A stretch of 17,702 nt of DNA from Candidatus Lloydbacteria bacterium RIFCSPLOWO2_02_FULL_54_12 (lineage in GTDB: Bacteria > Patescibacteriota > Minisyncoccia > Phycocordibacterales > UBA6899): the NCBI GenBank assembly GCA_001819095.1, contig MHLS01000042.1:1-17702 (forward strand). Reading direction: 5' to 3'. Numbering within the stretch: the stretch's first letter is position 1; each line of letters starts with the position of its first letter. A program made the translations under genes and the position numbers. Under the pieces are notes generated by a model. That model was not told the DNA's origin and made no database searches. It was given only the letters and a program-made list of their open reading frames with translations. This document shows positions 6,096-12,104 of this stretch, in pieces.

Positions 6096-6890
6096 CTATG
6101 AGTTACCATCCTCCAGCTTCTCCAGATCACGCGTAAGTGTTTTCAAATCTAACATCATGGGATTTTCCTCCTGTGGCTCATCGCGCGTCCATTTCTTTAT
6201 GAGAACGTCAACGACTGCTCGATAGTTTGCAATAACATCCTTCTTCGAGGCATTAAACCGCCTGAACACCACATCTCCATCGTGTGTATAGTCGTCTAAT
6301 ATCTCTGAAACATTGCTTACCACGTCGGCAGTCTTAACCCAGAGAGACGGTCCCTCCATGGTCTTCAGGTGTTCGAGCGCTTCCTGTTTTCGTATGGTCC
6401 ACGGAAGTTCCTTGTTATGCTCGGTAACGTCCCTTACTATGTCTGCAACCGATGGTCCAAACTTAGCGAGTAATATTTCGTAAGTCACCTTGTGTTCAGT
6501 TGTGCTATCCTCAATCGTGTCATGCAAGATGCCGGCAACAATTCTATCGTCCCACGCACCGGCCTTTGCGAGAATTAGCCCGACGGTAAGCGGGTGCATG
6601 ATATACGGAAGATCTTTCCCTTTCCGTTTTTGTTTCTGGTGAATTTCGTGGGTATTTGATGCGAATATTATTGCCTCTCGAATAGGCGTGTTAAACATGC
6701 TTTTTTCACGAGCAACATTCCTATTAAGATTTTCGACAAAATTGCCACTGAACATGTCGACGAATGCATCAGTTTTTGCCGTATGGTTGACACCAAGTGG
6801 TTTGTAATCAGAATGCCCTCCGAGTAGTGATGGGATTCGAGATATCCACCAGATTATTAATTTTCTAATGTATGTAATTTTATTTTTCAT
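6096..6890 (-). CDS. HD-domain protein related to the (p)ppGpp hydrolase domain of RelA/SpoT
   Basis: The 264-residue product carries a RelA/SpoT-type HD signature: His84 in the first helix, YIMHP with His99, ILHDTIED with His123-Asp124 and Glu127-Asp128, and KTADVVSN with Asp189. These are the expected metal and substrate residues of a Mn-dependent (p)ppGpp or related nucleotide hydrolase. No synthetase or TGS domain follows, so it would be hydrolase-only like the MESH1/small-hydrolase class; the actual substrate is not known. The first 25 residues are unusual (KLIIWWISRIPSLL, hydrophobic and amphipathic) and could bind the membrane. The ATG at 6890 is chosen because a longer frame from 6980 runs through a terminator-like hairpin; no clear ribosome binding site is seen for either. 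Composition is AT-richer than the core genes. Confidence 0.85.
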   Translation of the reverse strand: MKNKITYIRKLIIWWISRIPSLLGGHSDYKPLGVNHTAKTDAFVDMFSGNFVENLNRNVAREKSMFNTPIREAIIFASNTHEIHQKQKRKGKDLPYIMHPLTVGLILAKAGAWDDRIVAGILHDTIEDSTTEHKVTYEILLAKFGPSVADIVRDVTEHNKELPWTIRKQEALEHLKTMEGPSLWVKTADVVSNVSEILDDYTHDGDVVFRRFNASKKDVIANYRAVVDVLIKKWTRDEPQEENPMMLDLKTLTRDLEKLEDGNS

Positions 6891-6945
6891 ATCTTTGTTC
6901 GTGTAATCTGCTAACGGTTCCGCGCCGTTTTGTAGCGGACTAGGC

Positions 6946-7012
6946 AAACAAAAAAGCGGCTCGGGGTTTTGATCCAGCATCGACCTGCTGAATGAAATCT
7001 CCCAACCGCTTT
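6946..7012 (-). terminator. Terminator or attenuator hairpin upstream of the HD gene
   Basis: In minus-strand RNA, AAAGCGG (7012-7006) pairs with CCGCTTT (6959-6953), and the CAGCA/TGCTG stem (6990-6986 with 6979-6975) forms the tip. A U-rich tract follows. It lies between tRNA-Ser(CGA) and the HD gene, so it can end tRNA read-through or attenuate the HD gene. Confidence 0.55.
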
Positions 7013-7164
7013 AAGGTCAGTCGTAGACGTTATTGAAAAAAAACTCAAGACGATTGTGTGGAGAAAACAGTGATAGCCAACTAGATTTATTAGGATGAGT
7101 TGCTGCGCGTCTACACCTACCTGCACCAAATGATGCATCGGCATAGCCCGATACTAAAAACCAT

Positions 7165-7254
7165 TGGCGGAGAGGGAGGGATTCGAACCCTCGAGGCCCT
7201 TACGGACCTGCCGGTTTTCGAAACCGGTTCATTAGACCACTCTGACACCTCTCC
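7165..7254 (-). tRNA. tRNA-Ser(CGA), CCA encoded
   Basis: A class II tRNA reads on the minus strand: acceptor GGAGAGG/CCTCTCC, anticodon stem CCGGT/ACCGG with loop TTCGAAA giving anticodon CGA, a long variable arm of about 18 nt, T-arm GAGGG-TTCGAAT-CCCTC, discriminator G, and a genomically encoded CCA (7167-7165). The other four tRNAs here lack an encoded CCA. The upstream endonuclease gene ends inside the first 23 nt of this tRNA. No separate promoter is obvious, so the two may be co-transcribed. Confidence 0.95.
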
Positions 7255-8047
7255 TGTTTTTTAGCGAGAAAAACCTCAAAACCTTCCTGGTATGTTTAGG
7301 ATTGGATGAGCCAATCTCATTAAAGTACCTCCTTATGTCTTTCTCGCGTCTTAAAAATACCTCAAAACTTGTTTTTTGGGTAGGGCGCAAGCCGAGTTCT
7401 TCCACTGTCCGTTTAAATGCCCACAGAAGACCTTCGGCCTTGTTAGAGAATACCATGCAAAGGTTTCTGTACGTACGCCCCCTTATGCGATGTGTATCTA
7501 CGTAGACTGAACCATCGGTGTCAAAGAGGCCTCGAGTGAACGCGCGCCTGAACATTGTACTCTGGAGAACCCACTCGGGCATGTTGATCTTGTTTGCGAT
7601 CTTGTTGCCACGCACCATGCCTTTGTTAACCAGAAAATCGCATATCATTTTTGACGAGATGACAACGACGCAGGCATTCTGTTTTTTGCGTTTCGTGGGG
7701 TGAGCTCTGATGCCAAAAAGTTTTTTAAACATCCGAGAGACGTGCAGGGCATGTTCGATATCTGTCTTTGAATTCGTTGTGAGCGTGGTTTGATACGCGT
7801 CAACGTGACCATCCCCCGAAAGGGTGCCGAGTAACTCGGCGAGCAGGGCGCTTTGTCGTGGCACGCGAACAGAGCGCAAGCGCTTGAAGCGTGTGTCGAG
7901 TCTCGCGTGTGTTGCAAGAGAGTTGAGGCCGCCCTTTCTTCGCCCTGCAATCGTTCCCAGGTCCCCATGAATACGTTGTCGCGCAAGACCGCCCATTCGA
8001 GCCGCCTCCTTTTTGCTCATTTTTCTTTGTTGGTTTCGAGTCAGCAT
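7232..8047 (-). CDS. LAGLIDADG homing-endonuclease-like protein, free-standing
   Basis: This 271-residue protein has two LAGLIDADG-type motifs: ALLAELLGTLSGDGH (residues 67-81) and FRRAFTRGLFDTDGS (167-180). The acidic residues Asp79 and Asp178 are in the positions expected to bind the catalytic metals. Two motifs in one chain indicate a monomeric, pseudo-dimeric enzyme. The N-terminal 50 residues are a basic, glycine-bearing extension (SKKEAARMGGLARQ...AGRRKGGLNSL), perhaps for DNA contact. No intron or intein parts are seen around it. The stop codon TAA (7234-7232) lies in the D-loop of tRNA-Ser(CGA), so the last six residues are encoded by tRNA sequence. An extended -10 (TGC-TATACT) lies 9 nt before the ATG, suggesting a leaderless mRNA; the ATG at 8020 is an alternative start. 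Confidence 0.85.
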   Translation of the reverse strand: MLTRNQQRKMSKKEAARMGGLARQRIHGDLGTIAGRRKGGLNSLATHARLDTRFKRLRSVRVPRQSALLAELLGTLSGDGHVDAYQTTLTTNSKTDIEHALHVSRMFKKLFGIRAHPTKRKKQNACVVVISSKMICDFLVNKGMVRGNKIANKINMPEWVLQSTMFRRAFTRGLFDTDGSVYVDTHRIRGRTYRNLCMVFSNKAEGLLWAFKRTVEELGLRPTQKTSFEVFLRREKDIRRYFNEIGSSNPKHTRKVLRFFSLKNRRGVRVV

Positions 8048-8056
8048 ATATGAACC

Positions 8057-8065
8057 AGTATAGCA
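8057..8065 (-). promoter_or_regulatory. Extended -10 promoter of the LAGLIDADG gene
   Basis: Minus strand TGCTATACT (8065-8057) lies 9 nt before the ATG at 8047. The predicted start is within about 3 nt of the ATG. No -35 consensus is seen. Confidence 0.6.
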
Positions 8066-8067
8066 TA

Positions 8068-8096
8068 TTTACAGTGCTACCTGTGTACTGTATACT
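8068..8096 (+). promoter_or_regulatory. Promoter of tRNA-Glu and tsaD
   Basis: TTTACA (8068-8073) and TATACT (8091-8096) are separated by 17 bp. The start is expected near 8103, about 2 nt before the tRNA. It is divergent from the LAGLIDADG gene promoter. Confidence 0.75.
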
Positions 8097-8104
8097 CCCT
8101 AGAT

Positions 8105-8176
8105 GGCCCTATCGTCTAACGGTTAGGACGGCGCCCTTTCACGGCGCAAATCGGGGTTCGATTCCCCGTGGGGTCA
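8105..8176 (+). tRNA. tRNA-Glu(UUC)
   Basis: Acceptor GGCCCTA pairs with TGGGGTC (with G-U pairs), the anticodon stem GCGCC/GGCGC holds loop CTTTCAC giving anticodon TTC, the T-arm is CGGGG-TTCGATT-CCCCG, and the discriminator is A. No CCA is encoded. It ends 7 nt before the tsaD start, so it is probably cut out of a common transcript. Confidence 0.95.
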
Positions 8177-8183
8177 CAAAGTT

Positions 8184-9380
8184 ATGTTTATCCTCGGCAT
8201 CGAGACTTCATGTGACGAAACTGCGCTTGCGATCATCGAGGTCGCAGGGACGTCCCCTGCTCTTTCGGTCCGCGTCTTGGCCGACAACACACTCTCGCAG
8301 ATCGCCTTGCATAGGGAATACGGCGGCGTATTCCCTATGATGGCCAAACGCGAGCACGCGCGGACCTTGGTGCCGCTCCTCCTCAAAACACTGACCGATG
8401 CGGGGCTGTATAAAAAGACAAGTAGGCACGTCATCGAGAGCCCCTTGCGGCAGGACTTTCAGGACATCCTCGATCACGAGCCGGAACTCTTCGCGCAATT
8501 CATCAACCAAGTGCCGTACATCGACCCGCCCGCCTTTGACGCAATCGCCGTCACCCGCGGTCCCGGACTTGAACCGGCACTTTGGGTCGGCATCAATTTT
8601 GCCAAGGCGCTCTCCCTCATCTGGAAAGTCCCCATCATCGCCGTGAACCACATGGAAGGCCACCTGCTCTCGCCGCTCCTCTCTCCGATTGTGCACGGTG
8701 ACGCTTCGGTCAAAACGACGTACAAGCATGTTTTCGAACTGAAGACCGCAGAGATTCCCCTCCTCGGACTCCTTGTCTCCGGCGGGCACACGGAACTGGT
8801 GCTTATGATCGACTGGGGAAAGTACACCATCGTCGGCGAGACAAAAGATGACGCGGCAGGCGAAGCGTTCGATAAGGTCGCGCGCATGCTCGGCCTCCCC
8901 TATCCCGGCGGACCCGAAATATCCCGCCTTGCTGAAACAGGTACACCCGGCGTCTACCCGCTTCCGCGCCCGATGCTCCGTTCAGGTGACCACGACTTTT
9001 CATTCGCGGGACTCAAGACCGCCGTGCTCTACCTCATCAAAAAGATCGGAACGCTAACGGAAAAAGACCGTGCGGACATTGCGCGCGAGTTTGAAGAAGC
9101 ATGCGTCGACGTGCTCGTTGCAAAGACACTCAACGCGGCGAAAGCGTACGGTGCGAAGAGCATCGTTTTGGGCGGAGGCGTCTCGGCCAACACGCGTCTG
9201 CGGCAAACGCTCGCGAGCGAGGTCGCCAGACATCTTCCAGACACGGCACTTTTCATACCCAAACCATCGCTCGCAACAGATAACGCACTTATGATCGCGC
9301 TCGCAGGAGCGCTCAAAAGCGACCGCACGGTCAAGGACATTGCTCTCCTTCGCGCAGACGGTAATTGGCGCCTTGAATGA
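8184..9380 (+). CDS. tsaD: tRNA N6-adenosine threonylcarbamoyltransferase TsaD
   Basis: TsaD transfers threonylcarbamoyl from TC-AMP to A37 of ANN-decoding tRNAs, working with TsaB/TsaE-type partners in the cytoplasm. The ASKHA-fold signature ILGIETSCDETA starts the protein. The metal ligands fit His156 and His160 in NHMEGHL, and Asp366 in LATDNALM. Nucleotide-binding stretches LLVSGGHTELV (196-206) and VLGGGVSANTRLR (328-340) are present. The product is 398 residues, longer than the usual 330-345. The extra length comes mainly from about residues 78-112 (between GLYKK and YIDPPAFDAI) and 168-192. tRNA-Glu lies 7 nt upstream and there is no Shine-Dalgarno site, so the mature mRNA would be nearly leaderless. 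The gene converges on the surface-protein gene with a 6-bp gap and no visible terminator between them. Confidence 0.96.
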   Translation: MFILGIETSCDETALAIIEVAGTSPALSVRVLADNTLSQIALHREYGGVFPMMAKREHARTLVPLLLKTLTDAGLYKKTSRHVIESPLRQDFQDILDHEPELFAQFINQVPYIDPPAFDAIAVTRGPGLEPALWVGINFAKALSLIWKVPIIAVNHMEGHLLSPLLSPIVHGDASVKTTYKHVFELKTAEIPLLGLLVSGGHTELVLMIDWGKYTIVGETKDDAAGEAFDKVARMLGLPYPGGPEISRLAETGTPGVYPLPRPMLRSGDHDFSFAGLKTAVLYLIKKIGTLTEKDRADIAREFEEACVDVLVAKTLNAAKAYGAKSIVLGGGVSANTRLRQTLASEVARHLPDTALFIPKPSLATDNALMIALAGALKSDRTVKDIALLRADGNWRLE

Positions 9381-9386
9381 TCGGCT

Positions 9387-11747
9387 TTACCCTCCGATGA
9401 GGACAGCGAGGGCAAATATAACTCCGACGGAGATGATCGCTGTGAGCGAACGCTTTTTAGCGAACGTGGGTTCATCGTTGCTCTCGGTCGTCTCACCCAC
9501 CTTGTTCTCTGCACCGGCGACAACTCCCTCGTTGCTTCCTCCCGTATCGCTCGCGCTGTCGCCCCTCGCGCTCCCCACTGCGGTTGCCTGAAGCAACTCT
9601 TTCAATGTTGGCCCCTCGGAACCCGTTCGGAGCGGTGCCGACTCCGCAGCCGACTCTTCCATGCGACCGTTCATGTCTTTGAGAACAGCTTCTTCAACGG
9701 ACGCCTTGTCCTTGAGAGAGGGAGCGTCGATCGTCGCCGCACTTGCCACTTTCGGTCTCGCAATATTCAAACCCGCGATCAATGAACGGAACGCTTCAAT
9801 CTCGGAAACTTGTTCGGGTGCAAGCGGAAATGTGCGTTGACAATAGATCTCATTGATCTTCTTCTGCGTCGTGTAATACACATAACCGGTATTCGTCGGG
9901 AGGTTCCACGGCAAAAGGACATCGTCACGGTATCGGTCCTGAAATTCACGGACCGCCTTATCGGTCTCGACGCCGAAGAATCCGGTCACCTCGAGATCGG
10001 AGAATCCCTCGAAGTCGCGGAGAAAGGTCTGCAATTTCGTCACCTCGGCGGGATCATTCTTCATGCCCAGTCGCAAATAGTCGCGCAAGTACGAACACTC
10101 CGCCTCCGACTCGCCGAGCACGCCTCCGCGGGTGAGTTCTATCCCCGCCGCAGTCTGGGTATTGGTCGTGGAGATCGGACGAAGGTAGATCGATGCACCC
10201 GACGGGAGATCCGTGACGATCACCGCATGTGCCGTGACGAGCGTCGCATCAGTCGCCGTTTCGAGTCCGTAGCCGTAACGAGGCGCAAGACCGAGTGGAG
10301 AGACTGGGTCAAGTCCGTAGACGACTTGGCTGGTCGCGGGAATATTCGTTGTCCACGATACGACAAGGGTACTCCCGCCGGTCGACTGCAGACGTTCATT
10401 TGAGATAGCAAGAGTCGTGATGCTAACACCGCCACCGCCTCCGCCACCCCCTCCGCCTCCGCCTCCTCCACCGCCGGAAACAACGCTCACCGTGCGCGTG
10501 ACCGGAGTCGCGGCGTGCCCTTGAGTATCGCTCACGTTGTACGTCAGCGTGTAGGTACCGACCACGGTCGTGTTGACTGAGCCGGTGACGACGACATCGT
10601 CCGTTAGATCCCCGTCTTCGGGGTCCGACGCGGTTGCGCCGAGATCAGTGAACGTACTGCCTTGCGTCACCGTCACCGCCCCGTCACCAATGAGCACGAG
10701 CGTGGGGCCGGAGTCGCTTTCGTCGTTGTCGGATGAACTTCCACAGCCGGGGTCGCTCGGAAAATCCGACAAGCCGTCGCTGTCGTTATCGGAACCGTCT
10801 GCACATTGCGGAGGTGTTCCTCCGCCTCCGCCTCCCCCGCCGGAGACGACATTCACCGTTCGAGTGACCGGAGTAGCCAAGCGGCCGTCCGAGTCGGTGA
10901 CGTTGTAGGTGAGTACATATACGCCGACTGTCGTCGTATCAACGGACCCCGTGACAACGATGCTCGCAGTGATATCTCCGTCTTCAAGGTCAAACGCCGT
11001 GGCTAACGGGTCGACGAACAAATCCCACTGCGTCACGGTCGTTGTTGCGCCCCCGACAAGCGTGAGTACGGGACTCGCGTCACTTTCGTCATTATCACCC
11101 GAATTATCACAACCCGGATCACTCGGAAAATCCGACAATCCGTCGCTGTCGTTATCGGAACCGTCTGCACATTGCGGAGGTGTTCCTCCGCCTCCGCCTC
11201 CTCCACCGCCGGAGACGACATTCACCGTTCGAGTGACCGGCGTCGCGGCAAGTCCGTCTGAATCTGAAACATTGTAGGTGAGTGTATACGTCCCTAGGGT
11301 TGCGGTATCGACCGAGCCAATAACAACAACGTCGTCGGTGATGTTACCGTCTTCCGGATCGAGGGCGGTTGCACCCTGATCAACATACGTTCCACCCAGA
11401 AAGACTTGTGCGGGATTGTCGCCCAAAAGGGAAATGACGGGGGCCAAATTTTCCGGAGGTGGCGGGGGCGGTGGAGTCGCACATGCGCCGACAGTGTCCC
11501 CGTGTTTCAAATGCGCCTCGAGCGTCACCGAGTGCTCGTCCACTTCGATCGTCTGCATGTTCTCGGGGTTTCCCGGCGGAATGTGGCAGATTGCGATCTT
11601 GTGCCCGTCATTGCCGCTATTTCCGTTTCCCTCGGCGTAGACCAAAATCGGCATTGCGGACGCCTGCAGTACCAGCGAGAGCGCAAAGAAAACGGCAAAT
11701 AATTTTTGCCTCATTCCGCCCGTTTGTGTGTGAAGAAATATATTCAT
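9387..11747 (-). CDS. Modular cell-surface protein: DUF5011-like Ig repeats, poly-Gly linkers, PG-binding-like domain, C-terminal TM
   Basis: The 786-residue protein starts with a signal peptide (about 1-38, ending VYA). Domains in order: a small HKIAICHIPPGNPENMQTI...HGDTVGAC module (49-89); a Pro7 run; three DUF5011-like Ig domains (about 101-178, 227-301, 348-423; each with DxGATAxDxEDGxIT and TYTLTYNVSDxxG); poly-Gly linkers at 180-188, 303-310 and 425-440; two copies of an acidic CADGSDNDSDGLSD... module (193-213, 315-335) that may bind calcium; an FN3-like domain (441-540); a peptidoglycan-binding-like domain (about 552-637, LQTFLRDFEGF...TGFFGVETDKAVREFQ); an Ala/Glu-rich linker; and one hydrophobic segment (767-785) at the very end. 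It is probably exported, anchored by the C-terminal segment, and involved in surface or cell-cell contact. The start could also be the ATG at 11714. Confidence 0.88.
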   Translation of the reverse strand: MNIFLHTQTGGMRQKLFAVFFALSLVLQASAMPILVYAEGNGNSGNDGHKIAICHIPPGNPENMQTIEVDEHSVTLEAHLKHGDTVGACATPPPPPPPENLAPVISLLGDNPAQVFLGGTYVDQGATALDPEDGNITDDVVVIGSVDTATLGTYTLTYNVSDSDGLAATPVTRTVNVVSGGGGGGGGGTPPQCADGSDNDSDGLSDFPSDPGCDNSGDNDESDASPVLTLVGGATTTVTQWDLFVDPLATAFDLEDGDITASIVVTGSVDTTTVGVYVLTYNVTDSDGRLATPVTRTVNVVSGGGGGGGGTPPQCADGSDNDSDGLSDFPSDPGCGSSSDNDESDSGPTLVLIGDGAVTVTQGSTFTDLGATASDPEDGDLTDDVVVTGSVNTTVVGTYTLTYNVSDTQGHAATPVTRTVSVVSGGGGGGGGGGGGGGGGVSITTLAISNERLQSTGGSTLVVSWTTNIPATSQVVYGLDPVSPLGLAPRYGYGLETATDATLVTAHAVIVTDLPSGASIYLRPISTTNTQTAAGIELTRGGVLGESEAECSYLRDYLRLGMKNDPAEVTKLQTFLRDFEGFSDLEVTGFFGVETDKAVREFQDRYRDDVLLPWNLPTNTGYVYYTTQKKINEIYCQRTFPLAPEQVSEIEAFRSLIAGLNIARPKVASAATIDAPSLKDKASVEEAVLKDMNGRMEESAAESAPLRTGSEGPTLKELLQATAVGSARGDSASDTGGSNEGVVAGAENKVGETTESNDEPTFAKKRSLTAIISVGVIFALAVLIGG
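10428..10475 (-). repeat. Sixteen-glycine codon tract
   Basis: Sixteen consecutive Gly codons (residues 425-440) in the surface-protein gene are encoded by mixed GGN codons. Shorter tracts of 8 and 9 Gly lie at 10818-10841 and 11184-11210. Such tracts are prone to length change. Confidence 0.9.
10756..10871 (-). repeat. Intragenic near-identical repeat, copy 1
   Basis: These 116 bp match 11122-11240 except for one substitution (AAG/AAT context) and a small change with a 3-bp length difference in the poly-Gly part. The unit covers the start of the acidic module and the Ig-domain boundary. The identity at synonymous sites points to recent duplication or gene conversion. Confidence 0.85.
11122..11240 (-). 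repeat. Intragenic near-identical repeat, copy 2
   Basis: This 119-bp copy matches 10756-10871. The flanking Ig domains are much less alike at DNA level, so the identical patch is local. Confidence 0.85.
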
Positions 11748-11817
11748 AAAACTCTGTCTTGGTCTTGCCGTCTCACAAAAACACCACGAAAACTTTGCGT
11801 TTTACGTAGCAAACCTT

Positions 11818-11842
11818 GGCACTTTTTTGGTCAAAAAGCGCC
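11818..11842 (-). promoter_or_regulatory. Leader hairpin of the surface-protein mRNA
   Basis: The arms 11818-11827 and 11833-11842 form ten pairs in minus-strand RNA (one G-U) around a 5-nt loop. The element lies in the roughly 140-nt leader, about 70 nt before the ATG. The role is unknown. Confidence 0.5.
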
Positions 11843-11891
11843 GGAAACAACAGGAAAATGTGTAGAACTAGCGATGCGAACTGATTGCGCC

Positions 11892-11920
11892 ATCCTACCT
11901 CTTTTTGCGCCTTATGTCAA
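11892..11920 (-). promoter_or_regulatory. Promoter of the surface-protein gene
   Basis: On the minus strand TTGACA (11920-11915, perfect) and TAGGAT (11897-11892) are 17 bp apart. The start near 11885 gives a long leader of about 140 nt. Confidence 0.7.
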
Positions 11921-12022
11921 TTTTTTATTTCAACCATTTTTGCTTTTTCGCTCTAATTTTAAAGGACAAAAGCCAATGTCCTTGATAAATATGTTATAAA
12001 AGACAGGCATTGATTATTTTTC

Positions 12023-12050
12023 TTGACTAAAGGACATTAGCAAAAATAAT
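12023..12050 (+). promoter_or_regulatory. Candidate distal promoter of valS
   Basis: TTGACT (12023-12028) and AATAAT (12045-12050) are 16 bp apart. An AAGGACA motif lies in the spacer, where a bound protein would block transcription. Confidence 0.5.
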
Positions 12051-12086
12051 CGACGGAGAAACCTCGGAAAACACCGTAAAATTGCG

Positions 12087-12095
12087 TGCTATAAT
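12087..12095 (+). promoter_or_regulatory. Extended -10 promoter of valS, leaderless start
   Basis: TGCTATAAT lies at 12087-12095 (perfect extended -10), 9 nt before the ATG at 12105. The predicted start is 2-3 nt before the ATG. Confidence 0.7.
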
Positions 12096-12104
12096 TTGTT
12101 CACG

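Larger units (their letters stand above)
11748..12104. other. AT-rich divergent intergenic region
   Basis: No gene is seen. The region holds the promoter of the surface protein (minus), two candidate promoters of valS (plus), a 10-bp hairpin at 11818-11842 in the surface-protein leader, and three AAGGACA motifs at 11962-11968, 11977-11983 (inverted) and 12030-12036. Confidence 0.7.

Noticed and set aside
6911..7144. A 77-codon minus-strand frame between tRNA-Ser and the HD gene
   Set aside because: It crosses the terminator-like hairpin, has no ribosome binding site, and its composition is not protein-like.
10570..11277. Pro/Ser-rich open frames on the + strand opposite the surface-protein gene
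   Set aside because: They are the antisense of poly-Gly and Ig repeats, and their repeats mirror those of the real gene.
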